Positions 29,214 through 37,401 of a DNA stretch of 64,000 bases are shown here, one piece after another. Numbering within the stretch: position 1 is the stretch's first letter; each line of letters opens with the position of its first letter. The stretch is from VAZQ01 sp963817015 (lineage in GTDB: Bacteria > Pseudomonadota > Alphaproteobacteria > Rhizobiales > Xanthobacteraceae): positions 372,001 through 436,000 of the forward strand of contig CAWFMV010000007.1 in assembly GCA_963817015.1 (NCBI GenBank). Direction: 5' to 3'. Below the pieces are notes generated by a model, which made no database searches, was not told where the DNA came from, and saw only the letters and a program-made list of their open reading frames with translations. Made by a program: the position numbers and the translations under genes.

Positions 29214-29538
29214 GTGAACGGATGGCAAGCCTTGCTCCTGGCCGGAGTGTTCGAGATCACCTGGGCGATCGGGCTCAAATATTCCGCCGGCCTTACGCGG
29301 CTGTGGCCCACGCTGGCAACGATCGTGGCGCTCGGGCTTGAGCTTTGTGATGATGGCCTTCGCGCTCAAATCGATTCCGTTCGGCACCGCCTATGCGATC
29401 TGGACCGGCATCGGCGCTGCCGGCGCGATTCTGGTGGGCATCTTCCTGTTCGGCGAGCCGGCCGATATGTTCCGCATGAGCTGCCTCATTCTTATCGTGG
29501 TCGGCATGGTGGGCCTGCGGCTCGCCGGTACGCAGTAG
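29214..29538 (+). CDS. Small multidrug resistance transporter, SugE/Gdx-like (frameshift near 29336)
   Basis: About 107-aa four-TM inner-membrane exporter of the SMR family. ALLLAGVFEITWAIGLKYSA carries the essential Glu in TM1, followed by GLTRLWPT, which is typical of the SugE/Gdx guanidinium-export branch rather than EmrE. TM2-4 include FALKSIPFGTAYAIWTGIGA and IVVGMVGLRLAG. One extra G in CTCGGGCTT near 29336 separates TM1-2 from the rest. GTG 29214 gives the family length; ATG 29199 is the alternative. It stands alone. Confidence 0.8.
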
Positions 29539-29591
29539 CGCTCATTAACGCTAACAACTCAATCGCATAAAGCCGGTGTACATCACAACGC

Positions 29592-29609
29592 GCGTCACAA
29601 CAGTGTCAT
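29592..29609 (+). promoter_or_regulatory. PhoB-box-like site before the GT21/PlcP-like genes
   Basis: GCGTCAC-AACA-GTGTCAT has the 7-4-7 architecture and 11-bp period of the PhoB box (consensus CTGTCAT-N4-CTGTCAT). The second half matches with one mismatch, the first with three. A further TCAC lies at 29583-29586. It is 22 bases upstream of ATG 29632. Weak alone, it gains weight from the lipid-remodelling genes that follow and from the stronger site at 36972. Confidence 0.4.
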
Positions 29610-29631
29610 CGCCCATGGCGCATAAGTGCGC

Positions 29632-30765
29632 ATGTTGACCTCGACGATCGTTGCCGGCTCGCTCTGCGCCACTACGGTCCTGGTTCAGATCGCGAGCACT
29701 CTCGCTGCAGCCTTGCGTATGCGAGTGGCCCCCAGCCGCGTCCCGGTTCCCCAATACGCTCCCGCGGTCTCTCTGATTTGCCCGGTCTGCGGGCTTGAGA
29801 ACTTCAGCGAGGAAACGCTCGGGTCAGCGTTCCGGCTCGACTATCCAGACTATGAGATCATCTTCTGCGTCGAGCACGAAAGCGATGCCATCGTGCCGGT
29901 GGTCAACCGCCTCATCGCGGCGCATCCGGATGTGCGCGCACGGCTGATCATCGGCAAGGATCGCATCAGCCCGAACCCCAAGCTCAACAACATCGTCAAG
30001 GGCTGGCGCGCGGCAGCGCACGACTGGATCGTGATCGCCGACAGCAATGTGCTGATGCCACGCGACTACATCCAGCGATTGTCGGCGACGTGGCAGCCCG
30101 ACACCGGGCTCGTTTGCTCACCGCCGGTCGGCTGCCTGCCGGACGGCGTCTTTGCCGAGCTCGAATGCGCGTTTCTCAACACCTACCAGGCGCGCTGGCA
30201 GTGTGTGGCAGACAGCGCCGGCTACGGCTTTGCGCAAGGTAAGAGCATGCTGTGGCGCCGCGACCTGCTCGAGCGCGCCGGTGGCATTCGCGCTTTGGCG
30301 AGCGAGCTTGCCGAGGACGCGGCATCCACCAAGGTGGTTCGCAAGCTCGGCCTGCGCGTGCGCATCGTCGACCGCCCGTTCCTGCAGCCCCTGGGCCGCC
30401 GCACGGCTGGCGAAGTGTGGCGCCGGCAACTGCGCTGGGCGCGGCTGCGGCGTGATTCGTTCAAGTCGCTGTTCGGGCTCGAGGTGCTCGCTGGCATCGT
30501 GCCGGCACTTGTGGCCGGCGCGATCGCGGCCGACTCCGCGGGCGTTGCGGTCATGCCCTGCCTGCTGGCACTTGGAGCCATCTGGTACGCGGCCGAAGCG
30601 TGGCTGTGTCTCGTGGCCGGCTGGCAGCTCTCGCGGCGATCGCCACTCATCTGGCTCATGCGCGACCTGTTGCTGCCGGTACTCTGGGCCGCAAGCTGGC
30701 TGGGGAAAGACTTTGTCTGGCGCAACACGCCGATGCGCATCGCCGACCGCGGACGGAACGCATGA
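29632..30765 (+). CDS. Glycosyltransferase family 21-like (ceramide/diacylglycerol glycosyltransferase type)
   Basis: 377-aa membrane glycosyltransferase. N-terminal TM (residues about 5-25), a GT-A catalytic domain with IICVEHESD-like donor region, IVIADSNVLMP (DxD equivalent), SELAEDAA (catalytic Asp) and the RRQLRW acceptor motif of processive enzymes, then two or three C-terminal TMs. This is the GT21 layout found in ceramide glucosyltransferases and in rhizobial processive glycosyltransferases that make glycosyl-diacylglycerols. It lies 39 bases before the PlcP-like gene. A role in phosphorus-free lipid synthesis is an inference. GTG 29626 is an alternative start. Confidence 0.72.
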   Translation: MLTSTIVAGSLCATTVLVQIASTLAAALRMRVAPSRVPVPQYAPAVSLICPVCGLENFSEETLGSAFRLDYPDYEIIFCVEHESDAIVPVVNRLIAAHPDVRARLIIGKDRISPNPKLNNIVKGWRAAAHDWIVIADSNVLMPRDYIQRLSATWQPDTGLVCSPPVGCLPDGVFAELECAFLNTYQARWQCVADSAGYGFAQGKSMLWRRDLLERAGGIRALASELAEDAASTKVVRKLGLRVRIVDRPFLQPLGRRTAGEVWRRQLRWARLRRDSFKSLFGLEVLAGIVPALVAGAIAADSAGVAVMPCLLALGAIWYAAEAWLCLVAGWQLSRRSPLIWLMRDLLLPVLWAASWLGKDFVWRNTPMRIADRGRNA

Positions 30766-30804
30766 GCGTCATCGGGCCGCAATAGAAATCAGCCACACGG
30801 AGAT

Positions 30805-31668
30805 ATGCGTAACATCGGCAATCCAATGCTTGCACCCGCCAGCGACGGCCCCCGACAGTTCCGTACGATCTTCCTGTCCGACATCCATCTCGGACGGCGC
30901 GGCTGTCAGGCCGAGGAGCTGATCGACTTCCTTCGCCATCACGAGGCCGAGACCATCTATCTGGTCGGCGATATCGTGGATGGCTGGGAGCTGCGGTCAG
31001 GCTGGTACTGGCCGCAGGCCCACAATGACGTGGTGCAGAAGCTGCTGCGCCAGGCGCGCAAGGGCGCGCGAGTCATCTATATCCCGGGCAATCACGACGA
31101 GTTCCTGCGCGACTACTACGGCACCCATTTCGGCGGCGTCGACGTGCTGGAGAGCGCGATCCACGTCGCAGCCGATGGCCGGCGCTATCTCGTCATTCAC
31201 GGCGACCTGTTCGACGTGGTGATTCGCCACGCGCGCTGGCTCGCGCTGCTCGGCGACAAGGCTTATGATCTCGCCATCTGGTGCAACACGGCGCTCAACA
31301 TCGTGCGTCGCAAGCTCGGCTTCACCTACTGGTCGCTCTCGCAATGGGCCAAGCTGAAGGTCAAGAACGCCGTCAACTTCATCGGCCATTACGAGCAAAC
31401 GATCGCGGCCGAAGCCAAGCGGCACGGTGTCGACGGCGTCATCTGCGGTCATATCCATCATCCGGTGATCCGCGATGATGCCGGCTGCCGCTACATCAAT
31501 TGCGGCGACTGGGTCGAGAGCTGCACCGCCGTGGTCGAGCACTTCGACGGCCGCTTCGAGATCATCCGCTGGACCCGCTCCTCGCAGCCGGGCAACCTGC
31601 TGCCGGAGCAGAGCGCTGTCCACGTCGATGCTCGGGCCCCGGAGCCGATCGAGGCGACCGGATCTTGA
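30805..31668 (+). CDS. plcP: Calcineurin-like metallophosphoesterase, PlcP-type phospholipase C / LpxH-like
   Basis: 287-aa binuclear-metal phosphoesterase. Metal ligands in order: FLSDIHLG, YLVGDIVDGW, IPGNHDEF, VIHGDLFD and ICGHIHHP. It belongs to the LpxH-like group, but the long conserved block FTYWSLSQWAKLKVKNAVNF and ending YINCGDWVESCTAVVEH are what I know from rhizobial PlcP, which cleaves phosphatidylcholine under phosphate starvation. Many databases label these as UDP-2,3-diacylglucosamine diphosphatase. The PlcP reading fits the adjacent lipid glycosyltransferase and the nearby psd and pmtA. It is convergent with psd, 7 bases away. Confidence 0.7.
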   Translation: MRNIGNPMLAPASDGPRQFRTIFLSDIHLGRRGCQAEELIDFLRHHEAETIYLVGDIVDGWELRSGWYWPQAHNDVVQKLLRQARKGARVIYIPGNHDEFLRDYYGTHFGGVDVLESAIHVAADGRRYLVIHGDLFDVVIRHARWLALLGDKAYDLAIWCNTALNIVRRKLGFTYWSLSQWAKLKVKNAVNFIGHYEQTIAAEAKRHGVDGVICGHIHHPVIRDDAGCRYINCGDWVESCTAVVEHFDGRFEIIRWTRSSQPGNLLPEQSAVHVDARAPEPIEATGS

Positions 31669-31675
31669 TACGATT

Positions 31676-32542
31676 TCACGGCAGTCGCATCAGCGGCTGC
31701 CCCATGCGAATGACCGTCCCCTCCTTGACCTGATCGCACAGCGTGAAGCCGTCGGGCGCGAACAGCACGATGGTCGATCCGTGCTGGAACCAGCCGATCT
31801 CCGCGCCTTTGGCAAAATCGGCGCTGCAGGGGATCACGTTTCGCCCGAGTCGGCGCAGGTCGCGCGCGCCGTCAAGGAATGGAAGCCTGATGCTTGCCAC
31901 CAGAATGGCAGCGACCGGCACTAGCGTGATCAGGTGGCCACTGGCGGCGAGCCGGGTGCGCAGCACGGCGCGCTCGTTTTTGCAGAACAGGCGCTCGACA
32001 CGCTTGAGCGCGATCGGGTTCACGTTCCAGGTGTCGCCCGAGATGTAGGTGACCTGCTCGATCCGGCAATCATGCGGCGCGTGGAAGCGGTGATACATGG
32101 CGGACGTCAGCCGTAGCGTCACATAGCGTCCGTTGCGATGCGCCTCGCTCAGGTCGCCGTCGCCCATCAGGTCTTCCAGGCGGTAGGGGAAGCCCTTGAT
32201 CTGGAACACGGTCGTGCCGGCGATCTCGCCGGCCGCGCCCACGATGGCATCGCAAGGGCTCACCAGAATGGACGGATCGTGCTCGACCGGGCGGGCGCCG
32301 TCCTTGAGCTCGCGCGTAAAGCAGTCGTGCATGCTCTGGAAGCGCCGCTTGCGCGCCTCGCTCAAGTCCAGGTCGGAGAACAGCCGCCAGGTCGCGATCG
32401 ACAGCTCGCGCACGAGCGGCTGCTCGATCTGGCTGAACCAGCCCATGAACCGCGTCAGCAGGCGGCGCGGAATTCTGTTGGTGAGCAGGAAGTTGAGGTC
32501 CTCCTGCTGGCACACTTTGGCGATTGCGGACCGGATTGTCAT
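31676..32542 (-). CDS. psd: Phosphatidylserine decarboxylase, E. coli-type
   Basis: 288-aa proenzyme that makes phosphatidylethanolamine from phosphatidylserine at the membrane. Conserved blocks: CFTRELKDGARPV, LVSPCDAIVG (catalytic Asp), SAMYHRFHAPHDC (catalytic His), GDTWNVNPIALKRV, LFCKNERAV, and the self-cleavage site as HGST within WFQHGSTIVLF, where Ser becomes the pyruvoyl group. The usual LGST is here HGST. It supplies the substrate for the PmtA-like enzyme encoded 2.5 kb away. Divergent from the class III aminotransferase gene. Confidence 0.88.
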   Translation of the reverse strand: MTIRSAIAKVCQQEDLNFLLTNRIPRRLLTRFMGWFSQIEQPLVRELSIATWRLFSDLDLSEARKRRFQSMHDCFTRELKDGARPVEHDPSILVSPCDAIVGAAGEIAGTTVFQIKGFPYRLEDLMGDGDLSEAHRNGRYVTLRLTSAMYHRFHAPHDCRIEQVTYISGDTWNVNPIALKRVERLFCKNERAVLRTRLAASGHLITLVPVAAILVASIRLPFLDGARDLRRLGRNVIPCSADFAKGAEIGWFQHGSTIVLFAPDGFTLCDQVKEGTVIRMGQPLMRLP

Positions 32543-32609
32543 GAAACCGTAAGATTACCCCGTTAGCGCTCGATGTTGATGGATTCGGGCACGACCACGA
32601 TATGCGCTC

Positions 32610-34265
32610 TTGGCCGCCGGGGCGGCCGCCCTGACCACCTCGGTTGTTAAGCTGAAATCGCGCCTGGCGCTGTCGCGGGCCAAGCACCGCTCGCTGGGCG
32701 GCCACGCCCGGCTGTCGCGCCGCCTTGCCGGGCTCATTCCGTTCTACGCCTACGATGAGGCGCAGGTCTTCCACAGCGACGAGCCGCCGCAGGAGATCGC
32801 GACCGCACGCCGTGAAGGCTTCATGCGGCTCGCAAGGCTTTATGCCGAGCGCTACCCGCAGACCATGCAGCTCACCGCCAGCGCCAAGGATGGCATCTCG
32901 GATCTGCAATTCACCGACACTTACCGGGTCCCGTTCCAGTTTCGTGAGCTGGTGCAGCGCCACCTGAGCGCGCCCGCTTTCGTGCAGTCGTCGCAGGGCG
33001 TGATGCTCACCGACCTCGACGGCAACCGGTTCTACGATCTCACCGGCTCCTACGGCGTCAACCTGCTCGGCTATGACTTCTACAAGGGCTCGATTGCGCG
33101 CGCGGTCGAGCGCGCCGGCGAGCTTGGCCCGGTGCTCGGCAGCTATCATCCGGTGGTCGCCGACAACGTGGCGCGGCTGCGCGCGATCTCCGGCCTCGAC
33201 GAGGTCTCGTTCCACATGTCGGGAACCGAGGCCGTCATGCAGGCGGTGCGGCTCGCGCGCTATCACACGCGGCGCACGCACCTCGTTCGCTTCTGCGGCG
33301 CCTATCACGGCTGGTGGGGCGACGTGCAGCCCGGCATCGGCAATCCGATTCCGGCGCGCGAGACCTATACGCTCAACGAGATGTCCGAAGCAGCGCTGCG
33401 CGTCCTGCGCACGCGCCGCGACATCGCCTGCGTGCTGGTCAATCCGCTGCAGGCGCTGCACCCGAATGCGAGCCCGCCGGCCGATTCGGCGCTGATCGAC
33501 AGCGCGCGCAACGCTCATTTCGATCGTCGGGCTTACGCGGACTGGCTCAAGGAGCTGCGCGCCGTCTGCAGCCAGAATGGCATCGTGCTGATCGTGGACG
33601 ACGTCTTTGTCGGCTTCCGCATCGCGCCTGGCGGCACCCAGGAATACTTTGGCGTGCGCGCCGACATGGTGACCTACGGCAAGACGCTGGGCGGCGGCCT
33701 GCCGGTCGGCGTGCTCTGCGGCCGCAAGGAGCTGATGAAGCGCTATCGCGACGACCGGCCGCTCGACGTCTGCTTCGCGCGCGGCACCTTCAACGCCCAT
33801 CCCTACGTGATGACGGCGATGAACGAGTTTCTGCGCCATCTCGACACGGCTGAGGCGCGTACGATGTATGCCGGGCTCGATGCGCTCTGGAACGCGCGCG
33901 CCGACACGCTCAATCAGCGCCTGCGGGAGCGCAAGCTCCCCGTCCAGGTCGCCAACCTGTCGTCGATCTGGACCGTGTCCTACACCGAGCCCTCGCGTTA
34001 CAACTGGATGTTCCAGTTCTATCTGCGTGCCGAAGGCCTGGCGCTGAGCTGGATCGGCACCGGGCGCCTGATCTTCAGCCTCAACTACACGGATGCGGAT
34101 TTCGCGGCGGTCATGGATCGGTTCGTGGCGGCGGCCGAGGCCATGCGGCGCGATGGCTTCTGGTGGCACGACCCGGCCGCGACCAACAAGTCGATCAAGC
34201 GGCGCGTGCTGCGGGAGATCATAGCGCATCGGTTCGGGCGCCGGACGGAACTCACTCCATCGTGA
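32610..34265 (+). CDS. Class III PLP-dependent aminotransferase (glutamate-1-semialdehyde aminomutase-like)
   Basis: 551-aa fold-type I enzyme. A hydrophobic N-terminal stretch (LAAGAAALTTSVVKLK) suggests membrane association. SLGGHARLSRRL precedes the catalytic domain: YDLTGSYGVNLLGYDFY, FHMSGTEAVMQAVRLARYHT, IVLIVDDVFVGFR, and the PLP lysine in MVTYGKTLGGGLPVG. It is longer than HemL (about 430 aa) and the genome context is not tetrapyrrole synthesis, so it is probably not HemL. Start TTG 32610 is the earliest in-frame choice. It lies 67 bases from divergent psd. The substrate is unknown; lipid head-group amination is only a guess from context. Confidence 0.75.
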   Translation: MAAGAAALTTSVVKLKSRLALSRAKHRSLGGHARLSRRLAGLIPFYAYDEAQVFHSDEPPQEIATARREGFMRLARLYAERYPQTMQLTASAKDGISDLQFTDTYRVPFQFRELVQRHLSAPAFVQSSQGVMLTDLDGNRFYDLTGSYGVNLLGYDFYKGSIARAVERAGELGPVLGSYHPVVADNVARLRAISGLDEVSFHMSGTEAVMQAVRLARYHTRRTHLVRFCGAYHGWWGDVQPGIGNPIPARETYTLNEMSEAALRVLRTRRDIACVLVNPLQALHPNASPPADSALIDSARNAHFDRRAYADWLKELRAVCSQNGIVLIVDDVFVGFRIAPGGTQEYFGVRADMVTYGKTLGGGLPVGVLCGRKELMKRYRDDRPLDVCFARGTFNAHPYVMTAMNEFLRHLDTAEARTMYAGLDALWNARADTLNQRLRERKLPVQVANLSSIWTVSYTEPSRYNWMFQFYLRAEGLALSWIGTGRLIFSLNYTDADFAAVMDRFVAAAEAMRRDGFWWHDPAATNKSIKRRVLREIIAHRFGRRTELTPS

Positions 34266-34269
34266 GGCC

Positions 34270-34361
34270 GTTCGTCCCCGCGCAAGCGGGGACCCAGAAC
34301 AAAAGATCGAAAGATCGGAGCCAAGCAGCCCTGGGTCCCCGCTTGCGCGGGGACGAACGGG
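34270..34361. repeat. Intergenic palindromic repeat, family 2, copy 3
   Basis: TTCGTCCCCGCGCAAGCGGG and its complement CCCGCTTGCGCGGGGACGAA enclose a 50-base core between two convergent genes. It forms a strong stem and may end transcription from both sides. Confidence 0.85.
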
Positions 34362-34390
34362 GAAGGACGTCGATCATCACGAGGTCGACG

Positions 34391-34997
34391 CTACCCGTGC
34401 TGCTTCTGCGGAAAATCGAACAGCTCGCCGCGCATCAGATACATCGGCGACTTGTAGTACTGCTTGATGTCGTTGAACGGGTCGGTGATGATCTTGGTGA
34501 ACCACACGAGGCCCGTCTGCACGTCCTTGAGAAAGAACAGGTGCACGGTGCGGAAGATGAGCCCGCCAATCCCGACCGCAAGCCAGATCAGCGCGGTGTG
34601 GTGCGCGAAGGTCGTCGACATCCTGGTGCGGCTCGAATAGACCGAATGCGGTCGGGTCGACCCACAGCACCAGCGGCGATAGCGCCCAGATGCTCATCAG
34701 CACGACCTTGCGCTGCAGATTGTAGCCGAGCTTGATGTCTTCCTTGTGCTCGTGGGTCGCCTGATTGACCTCGTCATAGGTCTTCGGCTCGAAAAAGAAA
34801 TGGCCGATCTGCCGAGTGGTCATGCCGATCAGCCAGGCCACCAGCACCGCCGCCACCGGACTGAAGAAGACGAGCACATAGGCGCAAACGAAGCTGATCG
34901 CGCTCAAGAGATGCAGAGCCTGATTGATCCGGCTGTGATGATAGTAGCGGTGATCGTCCCACCGCTGAACTTCGAGGGCTTGAAGAAAGGCGCTCAT
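34391..34997 (-). CDS. Multi-pass membrane protein, DUF962/Mpo1-like in part (frameshift near 34624)
   Basis: About 201 aa with four hydrophobic segments. Histidines are conspicuous: DDHRYYHHSRINQALH near the N-terminus, RQIGHFFFEPKT, NQATHEHKED and STTFAHHTAL. The GHFFFE pattern resembles DUF962/Mpo1-family lipid dioxygenases, but the match is partial. One extra G after GAGCCGCACCAG near 34624 splits the frame. It is 64 bases downstream of pmtA on the same strand, so it may be part of the GT4-pmtA transcript. Function unproven; lipid modification is an inference from context. Confidence 0.55.
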
Positions 34998-35061
34998 GGG
35001 TGGTTCCTTCTGGGTCGTTCCTACGATTCTCTCGATGTGATCCGAATGTGTCCGATACGCC

Positions 35062-35787
35062 TTACGCTCGAGATGCCGTCATGCGTGATGGCGCAGCCTC
35101 GGCCACCGCATCCTTACCGAACCGAATGAGCGAGAAGTGCCCGAGCGGCGGCATCGCGCGCCGCTCGATCAGGCGAATCTGCGGCGTCGCCTGCGCCCAA
35201 CTCACATAGCGCGCCCACGCGAACTCGGTGCGCCAGCCAAGCCGGCGCGCCGCCGGCGCGAACCAATGCTCGAGTGTGCGGCGTAACCCAGCTTCCGCGC
35301 CGATGCGGCTGACCAGAATGATCTCGCCACCCGGCTTGAGAACACGGGCGAACTCGTTGAGCGCGGCCTCCGGGTTGGGAACGGTCGTGATCACATACTG
35401 GGCGACAATCACATCGAAGGACGCGTCCGGAAAGGACAGGTTTTCGGCGTCCATGACGGCGAGCCCCTCGACGTTGCTGAGGCCAAGCTCGCTCACCCGC
35501 TCTTCCGCCTTACGCAGCATCCCTTCGGAAATATCGACACCGAAGAGCTGGCACTTGCGATCGTAGTCCGGCAGCGAAATCCCGGTGCCAACGCCAACCT
35601 CCAGGATGCGGCCGCCGATGCGCTCCGCCGCCGCGATCGCGGCCCGCCGGCCCTGATCGAACACGGCGCCGAACACAAGGTCATAGACCGGCGCCCAGCG
35701 CCCATAGGCTTTCGCGATCGTGTCCTTGTCGAGCTCGCCCGCTCCAAGCGCGCGTCCGTCCTTGCCGCCGACAACTGCAAACATCAT
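35062..35787 (-). CDS. pmtA: Phosphatidylethanolamine N-methyltransferase, PmtA-type
   Basis: 241-aa soluble or membrane-associated class I methyltransferase. The SAM loop is RILEVGVGTGISLPDYD (about residue 60), followed by VDISEGML and the acidic AVMDAENLSF. AYGRWAPVYDLVFGAVFDQG and the ending MPPLGHFSLIRF are typical of Bradyrhizobium PmtA, which methylates phosphatidylethanolamine stepwise toward phosphatidylcholine. ATGATG at 35787-35782 overlaps the GT4 stop (TGA), so the two genes are translationally coupled. With psd upstream in the pathway it completes a phosphatidylcholine route. Confidence 0.8.
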   Translation of the reverse strand: MMFAVVGGKDGRALGAGELDKDTIAKAYGRWAPVYDLVFGAVFDQGRRAAIAAAERIGGRILEVGVGTGISLPDYDRKCQLFGVDISEGMLRKAEERVSELGLSNVEGLAVMDAENLSFPDASFDVIVAQYVITTVPNPEAALNEFARVLKPGGEIILVSRIGAEAGLRRTLEHWFAPAARRLGWRTEFAWARYVSWAQATPQIRLIERRAMPPLGHFSLIRFGKDAVAEAAPSRMTASRA

Positions 35788-36840
35788 CCATGCTCCATCG
35801 CTTCGACAGCAAGCGGCGCCACCGCGGCGCCGCTGCTACGATGCAAAATTTGATTGACGTGACCGAGGAACTGACGCGCGCTCGTGTCCCATGAGCGCGT
35901 CAGCGCAAAGTCCCGGCAAGCCGCTCGCGAAACCTGCAAGGCCTCCATGCAGGCAGTCTCGAGATCGTCGTGCAGAACGCCGACCGGATGGCCGCTGATC
36001 ACATCGCGCGGACCGGTCACCGGATAGGCCGCGACCGGAACGCCACAAGCGAGCGCCTCCAATTGCACGATGCCGAATGTGTCGGTCTTGCTGGGAAACA
36101 CGAACACATCGGCCGCCGCGATATGGGCCGCGAGCGCGGCGCCTTCGAGCAGCCCCAGAAACGTTCGTCTCCGGAAAGCGTCGCCGCAACTCGGCTTCCT
36201 GCGGGCCCGTGCCGATCACAACCTTGGAGCCGGGCAGCGGAAGCGACAGGAAGGCTTCCAGATTTTTCTCGACCGCAACGCGTCCGACACTCATGAAGAT
36301 CGGACGCGGCAGATTGAGGTCCGCAGCCGGCGCAGGCTTGAACAGGTCAGTGTCCACACCGCGCGTCCACAGGCCGATGTTGCGGAAGCGACGCTCGGTC
36401 AGCTCCGCCATCAGCGAGGTGGTCGACACCATGGTGACGGTCGCAGCCGAATGAAACCGCCGCAGCAGCGCATAGCTCCAGCATTCGGGGATCGGCACGC
36501 GCGCCGACACATATTCCGGAAAGCGCGTCATATAGGCGGTCGTGAAGGGCCGGCCTTCGCGCAGACAATAGGCGCGCACCGCGTGACCGATCGTGCCTTC
36601 GGTCGCGATGTGAATCGCGTCGGGCTTGGCGTCCTCGATGCGCCTTACGATCTCGCGCCGGCTCGGCAAAGCGCAGCGCAGATCCGGATAGGTCGGGACC
36701 GGAAACGATGGAAATCCTTCCGGCGTCACAAAGGAGACCGTTGCACCAAGGCCGCGCAAACGACGCGAGAGCGCCCCGAGTGTGCGCACGACGCCGTTGA
36801 CCTGCGGCTGCCAAGCGTCGGTTGCGATGAGAAGGCGCAT
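35784..36840 (-). CDS. Family 4 glycosyltransferase (frameshift near 36163), Agt-like candidate
   Basis: About 351-aa GT-B enzyme. N-terminal acceptor domain begins MRLLIATDAWQPQVNGVVRT. The C-terminal donor domain includes FMSVGRVAVEKNLEAFL, VFVFPSKTDTFGIVQLEALA (E-x7-E motif) and GVPVAAYPVTGPRDVI. One extra A in GACGAACG near 36163 splits the frame between VIGTGPQEAELRRRFPET and FLGLLEG. GT4 enzymes of this type next to plcP make glycosyl-diacylglycerols in phosphorus-starved bacteria; that role here is inferred. It overlaps pmtA by four bases and lies about 130 bases downstream of a PhoB-like box. Confidence 0.8.
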
Positions 36841-36971
36841 CAGGCGACCGGAGCATCCATCATGGTGGCGCCACTGTGCAGTGGCGCAATCCAATCATCC
36901 GCGTCCGGCGGCGGCCTTTGTTAGTTTGGTCGCTGCGACGAATTGCGTTCCATCATGAATGCAACTTCAAC

Positions 36972-36989
36972 ATCTCAGTCATATGACAG
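36972..36989 (-). promoter_or_regulatory. PhoB-box-like site upstream of the GT4-pmtA operon
   Basis: On the minus strand CTGTCAT-ATGA-CTGAGAT: the first heptamer is a perfect match to the PhoB consensus and the second differs at two positions, with correct 4-base spacing. It lies about 130 bases upstream of the GT4 start and points toward it. Supports phosphate-starvation control of the lipid genes. Confidence 0.5.
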
Positions 36990-37030
36990 CGTGGCGTGAG
37001 AGAGGAGAGAATCGCGAGGGTTAACGGCAG

Positions 37031-37048
37031 CTGTCATGCCGTCGTCAC
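37031..37048 (+). promoter_or_regulatory. Second PhoB-box-like site, facing away from the GT4 gene
   Basis: CTGTCAT-GCCG-TCGTCAC has one perfect and one two-mismatch heptamer with correct spacing, 42 bases from the previous site but on the other strand. No + strand gene follows for over 2 kb, so it may be accessory to the minus-strand promoter, or drive an unannotated transcript, or be chance. Confidence 0.35.
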
Positions 37049-37118
37049 AAGCGAACTTGCGCTACAGCGGATCTCGCTGGAAATGAAACGAGGGGACAGG
37101 CGCTTGGCCGCTTATCCG

Positions 37119-37329
37119 CCTCATCCTGAGGAAGGCGCAAGCACATGCGCTTCCGGGAGGCCCAATCATCGCGTGGCGCCTGTCTCGAAGGATGGGCGGC
37201 CACGATCCGGGTTTACCGAGATCGGCATCAATGCGCGCAAGTCGGGTAAACCCGCATGGTTCGAGACGCCGCGCACGAGCCTGTGGAATCTGGGTAGGTC
37301 CAAAGTCGCGGCTCCTCACCATGAGGCCG
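37119..37329. repeat. Intergenic palindromic repeat, family 1, copy 2
   Basis: Starts CCTCATCCTGAGGAAGGCGC and ends GCGGCTCCTCACCATGAGGC, with CTCGAAGGATGGGCGGCC and GGTTCGAGACGCCG inside. A further inner hairpin pairs GGGTTTACC with GGGTAAACCC (37209-37252). With the two PhoB-like sites it accounts for most of the 560-bp gap between the GT4 and maf genes; no gene is visible there. Confidence 0.8.
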
Positions 37330-37401
37330 GGAGAGACCGCGAGTGCATCAAGTTCGCAAATGGGTGTGCCGCAGAATGGTGCGAACTTCGGAAACGGGGC
37401 A

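Noticed and set aside
32070..34229. 719-codon open frame on the minus strand opposite the class III aminotransferase
   Set aside because: Arg/Glu/His-rich low-complexity product with no recognisable domain, antisense to a gene with clear catalytic motifs; a GC-rich third-position shadow.
32610..34265. HemL (glutamate-1-semialdehyde aminomutase) proper
   Set aside because: About 120 residues longer than HemL, with a hydrophobic N-terminus and lipid-gene context; only the superfamily can be supported.
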